Origin: Carnobacterium_B sp040274945
GTDB taxonomy: Bacteria; Bacillota; Bacilli; Lactobacillales; Carnobacteriaceae
DNA: 64,000 nucleotides
Direction: 5' to 3'
Assembly: GCF_040274945.1 (NCBI RefSeq)
Contig: NZ_JBEMAR010000001.1
Span: 124,001 to 188,000 of the forward strand
The notes under the pieces are model-generated. The model ran no database searches, had not been told where the DNA came from, and worked only from the letters and a program-made list of their open reading frames with translations. Positions 26,501 to 34,728 of the stretch are shown here, piece by piece; position 1 is the stretch's first letter, and each line of letters begins with the position of its first letter. The position numbers and the translations under genes were made by a program.

Positions 26501-27875
26501 ACTCAATAATATTGCCTTTGTGCATTTTAACTGCTGACAACTCAATGATGCTATTATAAACAGCTGAAAGCCCAGTTGTCTCCACGTCAAAGACGACATA
26601 AATGGCTTCTGATAACTCAATGTGTTCAGGATTATAGGCAATCGGTACACCATCATCCACGATATTCGCTTCAATTCCATAAAGAATTTTAATGCCATTT
26701 TTTTGACCCGCATGGAAAGCATCTGGAAAAGATTGTGCACCAAAGTGATCTGTTATTGCAACAGCTTTATGACCCCACTTAGCTGCTTGATCCACTAGAT
26801 CTGTAACCGTATTCGTTGCATCCATTTGACTCATATTGCTATGCAAATGCAACTCAACACGTTTATTGTCCTCTGAAGCAGTATCTTTACGTGTCTCATG
26901 ATCCCATTCCGTAATGTCTTGAGCATTCAACACGAGATCCCGCATAAAGTTGTCTTCTTGAACACTACCTCTTACTCGGATCCACATTCCTTTTTTCACA
27001 GCCGCAAAAGCTGCTTCATCTTCAGGAGAGTTAGAGAATTTTTTTACTGAAAAAGAAGACGTATAGTCAGTCATTTTTAGTATAAGTAATTGTCTTTCAG
27101 AACGTAATACCCGTACTTCAACGTCAAAAACATATCCTTCGATTGTAACACGACGCTCTTCTTCAACAATTTGATCCATTTGTTTGACTTCTTCTTTAGC
27201 CGTAATTTTCCGACCTAAAACGATAGGACCTTTTTGAGCTTGAACTTGATTTTTATTGTGTTTCTTTTCTTGCTCTGCTTTTTGTATATTCTCATTTGCT
27301 CGAATAGCTAACAACGTTTCCGATTCTTCTTTTTTCGCCTGGAATTCAGCTATTTTCTTCAGATGAGATTCCTCATCAATAACCGGTTCAATTTTAAATC
27401 TTGGAAAACCTAAAGAAACATACGCTTCTTCAACTGGTGGCAAATACTGATTCATTAAATGTCCTTTAACAACTTCATTTTCAACATAAAATTGAATCTT
27501 TTTCCCATTCAAAAGTGGAAATTGTTCTCTAAAAGGTTTATCACAGATTGGCGAAGAAACTGCACTTAATTTCACTGCGGATGACCAATAATGTTCAAGC
27601 TTTTCAATGGTCATTTTTGGTTGAAGCGTTTCAATCGTCAGCTGTACACTGGCAATTGGATTAAAAGCCAATTGCATTTTTTCAGAAAGATTTTGATAAA
27701 CTTCAAATGGCAAAATATCTTGAAATTGCAAATGGAAGTTCCAACATTTGGATAATTTATGAACCGTTACCTTTAAAACTTTTGCTTGAGAAAAATGAAT
27801 TTTGTAACGGTCTTCATGTTGTAAACCGATTTGTTCGAGTAATTTTTGAAATAATTCTTCTTGATTTAAACTCAT
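23535..27875 (-). CDS. polC: DNA polymerase III PolC-type alpha subunit
   Basis: The 1446-residue replicative polymerase has an N-terminal region, an OB domain (about 240-320) and a PHP domain beginning ELHLHSNMSQMD near residue 340. A DEDDh proofreading exonuclease with VFDVETTG near 428 is inserted into it. Near 910-950 there is a four-cysteine zinc module (CPSC, CPKC), followed by the C-family polymerase core. The C terminus ends QLSLFDLF, a beta-clamp-binding motif. The ATG at 27875 has AAAGGAGT five bases upstream. It follows proS after a 134-bp gap with a hairpin containing a copy of that same ribosome-site sequence. Confidence 0.99.
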   Translation of the reverse strand: MSLNQEELFQKLLEQIGLQHEDRYKIHFSQAKVLKVTVHKLSKCWNFHLQFQDILPFEVYQNLSEKMQLAFNPIASVQLTIETLQPKMTIEKLEHYWSSAVKLSAVSSPICDKPFREQFPLLNGKKIQFYVENEVVKGHLMNQYLPPVEEAYVSLGFPRFKIEPVIDEESHLKKIAEFQAKKEESETLLAIRANENIQKAEQEKKHNKNQVQAQKGPIVLGRKITAKEEVKQMDQIVEEERRVTIEGYVFDVEVRVLRSERQLLILKMTDYTSSFSVKKFSNSPEDEAAFAAVKKGMWIRVRGSVQEDNFMRDLVLNAQDITEWDHETRKDTASEDNKRVELHLHSNMSQMDATNTVTDLVDQAAKWGHKAVAITDHFGAQSFPDAFHAGQKNGIKILYGIEANIVDDGVPIAYNPEHIELSEAIYVVFDVETTGLSAVYNSIIELSAVKMHKGNIIESFEQFIDPGHPLSQTTINLTGITDEMVQGSKTEEEVLTLFKEFAGDHILVAHNASFDMGFLNTSNAKYTIPDATNPVIDTLELSRFLHPQYKSHRLNTLAKKYGINLEQHHRAIFDSETTGQLCWLFLKEAREEHEMFYHDQLNEHIGEGDAYKRARPFHATIIATSQVGLKNLFKLISSSMVNYFFRTARLPRSELNKLREGLIIGTACSQGEVFEAMMQKGYDEAKNKAKFYDYIEVMPKEVYAPLIEQELVTNESDLEEIIRNLVKIGGELDIPVVATGNVHYLNPEDSIYRKILINSQGGANALNRAELPEVHFRTTTEMLETFSFLGKETAQQIVVENTNKIADMVEDDITPVKTDLYTPKIEGSEDEIRQLSYDEAYRLYGNPLPEIIEKRIEKELNSIIGNGFSVIYLISQKLVHKSMSDGYLVGSRGSVGSSFVATMTGITEVNPMPPHYTCPSCQFSEFFTDGSVGSGYDLPDKNCPKCEARLHKDGHDIPFETFLGFYGDKVPDIDLNFSGDYQAKAHNYTKELFGEEYVFRAGTIGTVADRTAFGYVKGYERDNNLTLRAAEIDRLAKGSTGVKRTTGQHPGGIIVIPDYMDVYDFTPIQFPADAQDSEWKTTHFDFHSIHDNVLKLDILGHDDPTVIRMLQDLSGIDPKTIPTDDPEVMKIFGGTDVLGVTPEQIQSKTGTLGIPEFGTRFVRGMLEETMPTTFAELLQISGLSHGTDVWLGNAEELIRMNNIPLSEVIGCRDDIMVYLIHNGLEDGIAFNIMESVRKGKGIPDDWQKAMRDQKIPEWYIESCLKIKYMFPKAHAAAYVLMALRVAYYKVHFPILYYAAYFSVRADDFDLVAMAKGKESLKLKMKEITDKGLDASTKEKNTLTVLELCNEMVERGFDFKMVDLEKSDPTNFVIEGNSLIAPFRAVPSLGANVAKQIKEARNDKPFLSKEDLAKRGKVSKTVIEFLNENGVLKGLPDENQLSLFDLF

Positions 27876-27942
27876 GAGAAACTCCTTTCACTTACTAAGG
27901 GTAGTACTAAGAAGCAAAACGAACAATCAAAGTACAATTGTA

Positions 27943-27988
27943 AAAGGAGTACAGACAAGTGGATGTGCGTACTTGTTTGAACTCCTTT
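27943..27988 (-). terminator. Hairpin in the proS-polC gap
   Basis: On the minus strand AAAGGAGT-TCAA-ACAAGT pairs with ACTTGT-CTGT-ACTCCTTT (two stems around an internal loop), followed by UUUU then mixed sequence. It may terminate part of the proS transcripts, or it may control polC translation, because its 3' arm is complementary to the polC Shine-Dalgarno. Confidence 0.6.
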
Positions 27989-28009
27989 AATAGTAATGTC
28001 TTCGTGCGA

Positions 28010-29716
28010 TCAAATAGAACTTAGGAGAATGTTTAATGTATCGATTAGTTCTTCGGTACGTACTTCTAAAGCTTCTCCAGTTTTTCTAAGTTTCAATTCA
28101 ACAATGTTTTCTTGAGCTTTTTTACCTACTGTAATTCGGATAGGCATTCCGATTAAATCTGAATCTTTGAATTTTACACCGACACGTTCATTACGATCGT
28201 CTAATAAAACTGAAAAACCAGCACTTTGTAATGACGTATATAGCTCATTTGATAAGCTAACTTGATCATCAGCTTTCATATTAACAGGAATCAAATGTAA
28301 TTCATATGGTGCTAAGTGTCTTGGCCAGTTCAAACCTTCCTCACTCGATTGTTGCTCGGTAATAGCAGAAAGTAAGCGACTAACACCAATCCCGTAACAA
28401 CCCATCACTACTGGTATAGAACGTCCATTATTATCTAAAACCGTAGCATTCATTGATTCTGAATAACGAGTTCCCAATTTGAAGATATGACCTATCTCGA
28501 TTCCTTTAGTGAATTTCAATACTCCTTGTCCATCAGGCGATAATTCTCCTTCTTGAACAAAGCGTAAATCAACATAGTCTTCAATCGATGAATCACGATT
28601 TAAATTAACATTCAAGTAATGATAGCCATTTTCATTCGCTCCAGCAACAGCATTGACCATGTCTTGGATATACACATCTGCAAGGACTCTTACCTCTTCA
28701 CTAATGCCAACTGGGCCAATCGAACCAGCGTTTACACCAAGATAGTTAACTGTTTCTTCATCGGTTGCTAACTCTAAAAAGGCAGCATCAAGATAGTTTT
28801 TTAATTTAACATCATTTACTTCATGATCGCCTCGGATGATAACTAAAACAGGCTTTTCATCTGCAATGAATAATAGACTCTTCATAATTTTTTCTGGTGC
28901 TACTTGCAAAAATTCAGAAACTTCAGCAATCGTTTTGCTAGTTGGTGTTTCAACTTTTTCTAAAGCTTTTTCATTCTCAAGCGATTTTTTATGCATATGG
29001 AAACTTGTAGCCATTTCTAAGTTTGCAGAATAATCACTTGAATCTGAATAAACGATTGTGTCTTCGCCGATATCCGATAAAGCCATAAATTCTTTCGAAT
29101 TGCTGCCTCCCATTGCACCAGCGTCACCAATAATACTTCTAAAATCCAGACCACAACGTTCAAATATTCTTGTATAAGCTTTTTCAAAATCTTGATAAGT
29201 TGCATCTAAGCTTTCGAAGCTATCATGAAAAGAGTAAGCATCTTTCATAATAAATTCTCTTCCTCTTAACAAACCAGAACGAGGACGTTTCTCATCTCGG
29301 AACTTTGTTTGAATTTGATACAAAGAAAGTGGTAACCGTTTATATGAAGAAATTTCATCACGTATCAAAGTTGTAAAAGCTTCTTCATGAGTAGGACCTA
29401 AAAGATAGTCACGTCCATGACGGTCTTGTAATGTCATCAAGTCTTCGCCATATGTTTCATAACGCCCAGATTCTTCCCATAGTTCACGTGGCAATAATGA
29501 AGGCATCAACATTTCAACTGCATTGATTTTTTCAAATTCTTCACGCATAATATTTTTCAATTTTTCTAATACACGTGTTGCCAATGGCAGGTAGCTATAA
29601 ACACCACTTGATATTTGTCTGATGTATCCAGCCCTTAACAACATTTTATGGCTAAGAACTTCTGCCTCATTGGGTACATCTCTTAAAGTTGGAATAAATA
29701 ATTTTGATTGTTTCAT
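28010..29716 (-). CDS. proS: Prolyl-tRNA synthetase (bacterial type with editing domain)
   Basis: The ATG at 29716 gives 568 residues (MKQSKLFIPTLRDVPNEAE) and has AAGGAGA nine bases upstream. The GTG 24 bases earlier is upstream of this site. Class II motifs are present: motif 2 around FRDEKRPRSGLLRGREFIMKDAYSFH, and motif 3 near MGCYGIGVSRLL. The INS editing domain lies between (about 230-390), as in long bacterial ProRS. The anticodon-binding domain ends the protein. It lies between rseP and polC, the usual order in Firmicutes. No T-box precedes it. Confidence 0.98.
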   Translation of the reverse strand: MKQSKLFIPTLRDVPNEAEVLSHKMLLRAGYIRQISSGVYSYLPLATRVLEKLKNIMREEFEKINAVEMLMPSLLPRELWEESGRYETYGEDLMTLQDRHGRDYLLGPTHEEAFTTLIRDEISSYKRLPLSLYQIQTKFRDEKRPRSGLLRGREFIMKDAYSFHDSFESLDATYQDFEKAYTRIFERCGLDFRSIIGDAGAMGGSNSKEFMALSDIGEDTIVYSDSSDYSANLEMATSFHMHKKSLENEKALEKVETPTSKTIAEVSEFLQVAPEKIMKSLLFIADEKPVLVIIRGDHEVNDVKLKNYLDAAFLELATDEETVNYLGVNAGSIGPVGISEEVRVLADVYIQDMVNAVAGANENGYHYLNVNLNRDSSIEDYVDLRFVQEGELSPDGQGVLKFTKGIEIGHIFKLGTRYSESMNATVLDNNGRSIPVVMGCYGIGVSRLLSAITEQQSSEEGLNWPRHLAPYELHLIPVNMKADDQVSLSNELYTSLQSAGFSVLLDDRNERVGVKFKDSDLIGMPIRITVGKKAQENIVELKLRKTGEALEVRTEELIDTLNILLSSI

Positions 29717-29775
29717 CGTTTGCTGTCTCCTTTTTGACACATTAAATTCATCTCTATCAATTTTTTCGTTATTCT

Positions 29776-31050
29776 TTAATTAAAAAAATACGTTTGGATA
29801 TCGTTCCATGTAACTAACACCATCAATAGCAACAATAAGGCGATACCAACCAATGTGATAATGCCTTCTTTCTCTTCACTTAATGGTTTGCCTCGTACAC
29901 CCTCTACAATGTTTAATATCAGTTTCCCACCGTCAAGACCTGGAATAGGCAACAAATTTACAATTCCTAAATTTACACTTAAGACGGCTAACCAATTGAC
30001 TATTCCTATTAATCCTGTTCTAACAACTGTCTCAGTCGTTGCATAGATAGCAACTGGACCACCAAACATGTCAATTGAGAATCCTTTTGTAAACATCGAA
30101 CCTAACACAGTAAATAATTGAGTCATTAAGAACCAAGTTTGAGTAAAACCAAAACCGATTTTTGCCCAAAATGATGTATTCAAACTATTTTCTACACCTA
30201 TTTGTCCTATTTCGGTTCCATCAGCCGTTTCATTAGCAGCTGGTGTTAGTGGTACTGTTTTCTCAGTTCCATCAGCTGACTCGATATGAAATAGCAATTC
30301 CTTATCAGGATTCACTCGTACGATTTCTACCATTTCAGTCCAGCTGGTAATTTTTTCATCATCGATCTGAACGATACGATCGCCATCTTTTAAGCCAGCT
30401 TCCGCTGCCGGGCTATCTGGAACTACCGTGCCTAAAATATTTTCTTGGCTGACTACACCACCTTGCATGAAGGCAAGCACTATAAATGCAACCACAGCTA
30501 AAATAATATTGTTCATTGGACCTGCAAAGTTTGTCATCATTCTTTTTGGCAAACTAGCAGATTGAAACTGAACGTCAAGCGGAGCGATCTGAACTTCTGT
30601 TCCATCTTCTTCTATAATCATGGCATCTCTTAGTACTGGGTAGCGGACCAAGTTTGTTTCATCACCAGCTAAGTAACCCTCTACAAATAAGTCTTTTTCT
30701 AAATCAATAGCACTTATTTCCATTGGGACTGCATCTAATAATTGCTTTTTCTTATAATTATTGATTAATGTCACTTCATTATTATCGTTTACTATTAAGC
30801 CAATCGGTGTACCTGGTTTTATTTCAGTTTCTTCTTCATATCCCGCCATACGAACATATCCGCCCACTGGTAAGATGCGAATCGTAAACGTTGTTTCACC
30901 TCTACGATAAGAAAATATTTTAGGTCCAAATCCAATAGCAAATTCTCTAACTAAAATACCTGCTTTTTTTGCAAAATAATAATGTCCGAATTCGTGAAAA
31001 ATAACTAAAATACTAAACACTATAATAAAGGTAATAATGGTAGTGATCAT
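29776..31050 (-). CDS. rseP: RIP metalloprotease RseP (Eep-like site-2 protease)
   Basis: The 424-residue membrane protease has the zinc motif HEFGH at residues 19-23 in the first helix, a central PDZ domain (about 190-275), and the second active-site motif NLLPIPGLDGGK near the third helix. It cleaves within the membrane. In enterococci the homologue Eep processes pheromone precursors and anti-sigma factors. The ATG follows AAGGAGA. It heads a unit with proS and polC, behind its own promoter. Confidence 0.96.
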   Translation of the reverse strand: MITTIITFIIVFSILVIFHEFGHYYFAKKAGILVREFAIGFGPKIFSYRRGETTFTIRILPVGGYVRMAGYEEETEIKPGTPIGLIVNDNNEVTLINNYKKKQLLDAVPMEISAIDLEKDLFVEGYLAGDETNLVRYPVLRDAMIIEEDGTEVQIAPLDVQFQSASLPKRMMTNFAGPMNNIILAVVAFIVLAFMQGGVVSQENILGTVVPDSPAAEAGLKDGDRIVQIDDEKITSWTEMVEIVRVNPDKELLFHIESADGTEKTVPLTPAANETADGTEIGQIGVENSLNTSFWAKIGFGFTQTWFLMTQLFTVLGSMFTKGFSIDMFGGPVAIYATTETVVRTGLIGIVNWLAVLSVNLGIVNLLPIPGLDGGKLILNIVEGVRGKPLSEEKEGIITLVGIALLLLLMVLVTWNDIQTYFFN

Positions 31051-31125
31051 ATACTCTCTCCTTTAGTACTTCATTAAAAATTAAAATTTAATTTTATCGT
31101 TAATACTGCGTACAAAACAAGTTTA

Positions 31126-31155
31126 ATTCTATCATAATTTGAGTGTAATAACCAA
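31126..31155 (-). promoter_or_regulatory. Promoter upstream of rseP-proS-polC
   Basis: TTGGTT (31155-31150) and TAGAAT (31131-31126) are separated by 18 bases on the minus strand. The resulting leader is about 70 nt. Confidence 0.55.
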
Positions 31156-31181
31156 TCGACTTATCAATTTATTGTCTATAC

Positions 31182-31221
31182 AAGAAAAGTAGCCATCTCA
31201 ATAAAGGACAACTACTTTCTT
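31182..31221 (-). terminator. Terminator of uppS-cdsA
   Basis: AAGAAAGTAG pairs with CTACTTTTCTT with a one-base bulge, about 15 bases after the cdsA stop. The following U tract is weak. Confidence 0.6.
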
Positions 31222-31235
31222 ATTTCATATAAAGA

Positions 31236-32021
31236 TTAAATCAATCCTGAAAAATAGAGGATTGGCAAGACGAACAACAAGCTGTCAAAACGATCTAAAA
31301 TACCGCCATGACCAGGAAGTAAATTACCAGAATCTTTCACATTGTAATACCGTTTAAATGCAGATTCAACTAAGTCGCCTAGCTGACCAGCTACTGAAAG
31401 AACAACGGTTAGAGCTAACATCCATCCAGTATTATAATTTTGTGGATAGTAAGTCAAATAAATAAATCCTACAATCAGGGCCATAACTACTCCACCCAAA
31501 GCACCTTCAATAGTTTTATTAGGACTGATTGATGGAGCAAGTTTGTGTTTACCCAATTTTCTACCAATCAAGTACGCTCCAATATCCGTTGCCCAAACTA
31601 CAAATAAAACAAATAACAATAAATCTAACCCTGAATGTCTTGTTAACAACAAGAATCTAAATCCATACCCTATGTACATTATTCCTAGAACTGAAACCGC
31701 AACGTCATCAAATGTAAAATTGTTTTTTGAAAATACGGTACAAACTAATAACAATAAGATAAAGAGATACAAAATCACTTGTGAGTTCATATACTCTGGC
31801 AAAAACATGGATACATAATGTGGAAATAATAATACTAATAATGCCAAAATAGAAATAATGCCTTCAATTGTAAAGAGCTTATTGCCCTTCATTCTAAATA
31901 GTTCAAATAATCCAATTATCCCTAGACCAGCAACTACAAATTCTAGAATCCAAGAACCCATATAAACGACTGGAACAAAAAGAATAAGAGCAACAATTGC
32001 CGTTATAATGCGTTGTTTCAC
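31236..32021 (-). CDS. cdsA: Phosphatidate cytidylyltransferase
   Basis: The 261-residue integral membrane protein has about eight hydrophobic segments and the CDS signature near the C terminus (KDSGNLLPGHGGILDRFDSLLF). It makes CDP-diacylglycerol from phosphatidate and CTP for phospholipid synthesis. The start is GTG at 32021, with AGGAGG eight bases upstream. It follows uppS by 29 bases, the classical uppS-cdsA pair. Confidence 0.97.
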   Translation of the reverse strand: MKQRIITAIVALILFVPVVYMGSWILEFVVAGLGIIGLFELFRMKGNKLFTIEGIISILALLVLLFPHYVSMFLPEYMNSQVILYLFILLLLVCTVFSKNNFTFDDVAVSVLGIMYIGYGFRFLLLTRHSGLDLLLFVLFVVWATDIGAYLIGRKLGKHKLAPSISPNKTIEGALGGVVMALIVGFIYLTYYPQNYNTGWMLALTVVLSVAGQLGDLVESAFKRYYNVKDSGNLLPGHGGILDRFDSLLFVLPILYFSGLI

Positions 32022-32042
32022 CTGTGTTTCCTCCTAACTTAA

Positions 32043-32813
32043 TTATAATCCCCCAAAACGTCGGTGTCGTTTTTGATAAACTCCGATAGCTTGTTCTAAT
32101 GCTTGTTCATTAAAGTCCGGCCAAAGCTCTTGAGAAAAGTAAAATTCACTATATGCATTTTGCCATAACATAAAATTACTGATTCGCTCTTCACCACTTG
32201 TGCGAATCATGAAATCAACATTTTGATAATCCTTTAACGCATGTGTCATTAAAGATTCTTCAAATAAAGATTCTGTAATATCTTCAACCTCAATTTCTCC
32301 AGCTTTCACTTTTTCAGCGATAGCTTTAGAAGCTTCAATCAATTCACTGCGTCCTCCATAGTTGAGCGCAAAATTTAATACCATACCTGTATTTTCTTTA
32401 GTATCTGCTATGGCCTTTTCGACAGCGTTGCGAGTATGTTTAGGGAGTTGTTCTATAAAACCCATAACTTGTACTTGAACGTTTTGCTCCATTAATTCAG
32501 GTACAAACGTGTCAAAAAAATCAACCGGTAATTGCATTAAAAAGCTTACTTCATCATCAGGACGTTTCCAATTTTCAGTTGAAAATGCGTAAAGCGATAA
32601 TACCTTTACACCCATTTGACTTGCTCTTTTGGTTACTTTTTTTACAGTATTCATTCCTTCTTTATGACCAGCGATTCGAGGCATGAATTTATTTTGAGCC
32701 CAACGTCCGTTTCCATCCATAATAATAGCAATATGTTGTGGAATTTTTTCATCAGCATTAAAAGAAACAGCTGTGATTTCTTTTTGATTTCTTTTCTTAA
32801 ATAACCAATTCAA
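32043..32813 (-). CDS. uppS: Undecaprenyl diphosphate synthase
   Basis: The TTG at 32813 gives 256 residues (normal length 245-260) and follows GGAGGG with six bases of spacing. An in-frame ATG at 32849 must be rejected, because it is part of the promoter -10 box. The catalytic IAIIMDGNGRWAQ, with the essential Asp, and the SGEERISNFMLWQNAYSEFYF motif are intact. It builds the C55 lipid carrier for peptidoglycan and other envelope polymers. It is co-transcribed with cdsA. Confidence 0.96.
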   Translation of the reverse strand: MNWLFKKRNQKEITAVSFNADEKIPQHIAIIMDGNGRWAQNKFMPRIAGHKEGMNTVKKVTKRASQMGVKVLSLYAFSTENWKRPDDEVSFLMQLPVDFFDTFVPELMEQNVQVQVMGFIEQLPKHTRNAVEKAIADTKENTGMVLNFALNYGGRSELIEASKAIAEKVKAGEIEVEDITESLFEESLMTHALKDYQNVDFMIRTSGEERISNFMLWQNAYSEFYFSQELWPDFNEQALEQAIGVYQKRHRRFGGL

Positions 32814-32847
32814 GAGTTTCCCTCCACTTCGTAATTCACCATTACTC

Positions 32848-32853
32848 ATTGTA
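32848..32853 (-). promoter_or_regulatory. uppS-cdsA extended -10 promoter
   Basis: TGC-TACAAT on the minus strand is an extended -10 box. The apparent ATG of the longest uppS frame overlaps its last bases, so transcription begins downstream of that ATG. Confidence 0.6.
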
Positions 32854-32996
32854 GCAAAAAAGGGGGTAAAATCCTATTAAATTTAATAATAAACAATTTT
32901 TTTAGTAAATCCTTAAGAAATAGCAATAGTTATGTCATTGGATTCTTTTATAAAATTCGTACACCCTCTTATTTATTCACTAAATGATAGCAATGA

Positions 32997-33036
32997 GAGC
33001 CTTTTAGTGGGCTCAAAAAATGAATAATGCTATAAT
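32997..33036 (+). promoter_or_regulatory. Promoter of the 33-aa small ORF, with an inverted repeat over the -35 region
   Basis: TGC-TATAAT (-10 at 33031-33036) is a consensus extended -10 box. An inverted repeat GAGCC-N8-GGCTC (32997-33014) covers the -35 position and could be an operator. The bases from 32854 to 32996 are AT-rich and show nothing else I can name. Confidence 0.6.
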
Positions 33037-33074
33037 AAATTATACTCAGTTAGTTACTTAAGGAGGACACTAAA

Positions 33075-33176
33075 ATGAACAGAAGAATTAAAAAATTCAT
33101 AGTCGGTTTAATTATTTCCGCTATAGTAACCAAGTTAACGAGTTTGTTAATGGGTGACGATAAAAGAAAAGCTTAA
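33075..33176 (+). CDS. 33-residue single-pass membrane peptide, unknown function
   Basis: The peptide has a basic N terminus (MNRRIKKF), one hydrophobic helix of about 18 residues (IVGLIISAIVTKLTSLLM) and a charged tail (GDDKRKA). The ATG is preceded by a perfect AAGGAGG with eight bases of spacing, by a consensus extended -10 promoter 39 bases upstream, and the ORF is followed by a strong hairpin terminator. Together these argue for a real gene despite its size. It lies between uppS and frr, pointing opposite to both. Length and topology recall small membrane regulators or type I toxins such as the Fst group, but I see no antisense RNA and no convincing family match. Confidence 0.75.
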   Translation: MNRRIKKFIVGLIISAIVTKLTSLLMGDDKRKA

Positions 33177-33197
33177 TTTAAACTGCTTTTCATAAAT

Positions 33198-33240
33198 AAA
33201 AGCACTACAGAACCTTACGTAAAGGTCTGTAGTGCTTTTT
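33198..33240. terminator. Bidirectional terminator between the small ORF and frr
   Basis: AAAAGCACTACAG (33198-33210) pairs with CTGTAGTGCTTTT (33227-33239), and an inner ACCTT/AAGGT stem extends it. U runs exist on both strands, so it serves the plus-strand small ORF and the minus-strand frr gene. Confidence 0.92.
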
Positions 33241-33253
33241 ACTTGTTCCAAAA

Positions 33254-33811
33254 TTATACGTCTAATAATTCTTTTTCTTTATCTGCAGCGATACCATCAA
33301 TATTTTTAACACTATCATTTGTAATTTTTTGGATATCTTCTTCAAAAGTACGCAAATCATCTTGAGTAATTTCGTTATTTTTTTCTGCTTTTTTCAATTC
33401 ATCAATTGCTTCACGACGAATGTTACGAACAGAAACTTTAGCATTTTCAGCTTCTTTACCCACTTTTTTTGCTAATTCTTTACGACGCTCTTCTGTTAGT
33501 TGTGGAATGACCAAGCGAATAACATTTCCATCATTTGCTGGGCTGATTCCAAGATCACTTTGCATGATTGATTTTTCAATATCAGAAATAGATGTTTTGT
33601 CAAATGGTGTAACCATTAACACACGAGGTTCTGGTACTGAAATTTGAGCCAATTGTTTTAAAGGTGTTGGCGCTCCATAATAGACAACATTAATTCTGTC
33701 TAATAGTCCTGCATTAGCACGGCCTGCACGAATTGTTCCTAGTTCACGTTGTAAAGCACCTTCTGTTTTAACCATTTTTTCTTTCATTGTTTCTAAAATT
33801 GCGTTTGTCAT
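33254..33811 (-). CDS. frr: Ribosome recycling factor
   Basis: The 185-residue protein has the normal length and family landmarks, with REL..IRAGRANAGLLDRI near residues 22-40 and ERRKELAKKVGKEAENAKVSVRNIRR near 125-150. Together with EF-G it splits post-termination ribosomes. The ATG follows AGGGGGG. It begins two bases after pyrH, a conserved pair, and ends at a bidirectional terminator. Confidence 0.98.
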   Translation of the reverse strand: MTNAILETMKEKMVKTEGALQRELGTIRAGRANAGLLDRINVVYYGAPTPLKQLAQISVPEPRVLMVTPFDKTSISDIEKSIMQSDLGISPANDGNVIRLVIPQLTEERRKELAKKVGKEAENAKVSVRNIRREAIDELKKAEKNNEITQDDLRTFEEDIQKITNDSVKNIDGIAADKEKELLDV

Positions 33812-33813
33812 AG

Positions 33814-34536
33814 TTATTTCCCCCTAACCGTTGTTCCAATAGTTTCACCTAATGCAACACGTTTTATATTTCCAGTTTCATTTAAATTAAATACGACCAA
33901 TGGAATGTTGTTGTCCATACTCAAAGAACTTGCAGTTGTATCCATCACTTGTAAACCTTTATTGATGATCTCCAAATGCGTTAATTCTTCAAATTTTGTA
34001 GCTGTTTTATCTAGTTTAGGATCCGCTGAGTAAATACCATCAACGTTATTCTTAGCCATCAAGATAACATCAGCATCAATTTCTGCCGCTCTTAAAGCAG
34101 ATGTTGTATCTGTTGAGAAATAAGGATTTCCAGTTCCACCAGCAAAGATGACAACTCGTCCTTTTTCTAAATGACGCACTGCTTTTCTACGAATATACGG
34201 TTCAGCAATTTGACGCATTTCAATAGATGTTTGCACACGAGTTGGAACTCCTTCATTTTCAAGGCAGTCTTGCAATGCTAATGCATTCATAACTGTAGCG
34301 AGCATTCCCATATAGTCTGCTTGTGCTCGTTCCATGCCCATTTCAGAACCAACTTGACCGCGCCAAATATTTCCGCCTCCAACAACGATGGCAATTTCTA
34401 CACCTAATTCTTTTACTTCTTTAATTTCTTTACAAATTTCTTTTATTGTTGGTGGTTTTATTCCAAATCCTGTATCACCAGCTAAGGCTTCACCGCTTAG
34501 TTTTAAAACAACACGTTTGTACTTTGGTTCATTCAT
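33814..34536 (-). CDS. pyrH: UMP kinase
   Basis: The 240-residue hexameric kinase of the amino-acid kinase fold has the phosphate-binding LKLSGEAL near residues 12-19, VVGGGNIWRG near 52-61, and FAGGTGNPYFSTDTTSALRA near 130-150. It phosphorylates UMP in pyrimidine nucleotide synthesis and is usually GTP-activated and UTP-inhibited. The ATG follows GGAGGG. It is separated from tsf by a strong terminator and has an extended -10 promoter of its own. Confidence 0.98.
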   Translation of the reverse strand: MNEPKYKRVVLKLSGEALAGDTGFGIKPPTIKEICKEIKEVKELGVEIAIVVGGGNIWRGQVGSEMGMERAQADYMGMLATVMNALALQDCLENEGVPTRVQTSIEMRQIAEPYIRRKAVRHLEKGRVVIFAGGTGNPYFSTDTTSALRAAEIDADVILMAKNNVDGIYSADPKLDKTATKFEELTHLEIINKGLQVMDTTASSLSMDNNIPLVVFNLNETGNIKRVALGETIGTTVRGK

Positions 34537-34571
34537 TTATATTTCCCTCCATTGGCTCGTTCACTTTTACT

Positions 34572-34577
34572 ATTTTA
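34572..34577 (-). promoter_or_regulatory. pyrH-frr extended -10 promoter
   Basis: TGG-TAAAAT on the minus strand lies 36 bases upstream of the pyrH ATG; no clear -35 hexamer is present. Confidence 0.5.
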
Positions 34578-34728
34578 CCATACTCTGACAGAAACTTCAT
34601 TTAAAAGATGGACCTTGTACCGGTTCCTTTAGTAAAATCACTATGTATCAAAAATTTACAGAACGAACAAGTTTGGCCACTCTTAACTAGCTCGGTCAAA
34701 AGCAAATGAGTCAACAAAAAACTGTAGT

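Noticed and set aside
29717..29775. T-box riboswitch in front of proS
   Set aside because: The gap to rseP is only about 60 bases and has no T-box sequence or antiterminator.
33075..33240. Complete Fst/par-type toxin-antitoxin locus
   Set aside because: Only the peptide resembles such toxins in size and topology. The shared terminator belongs to frr on the other side, and neither a convergent antisense promoter nor direct repeats were found.
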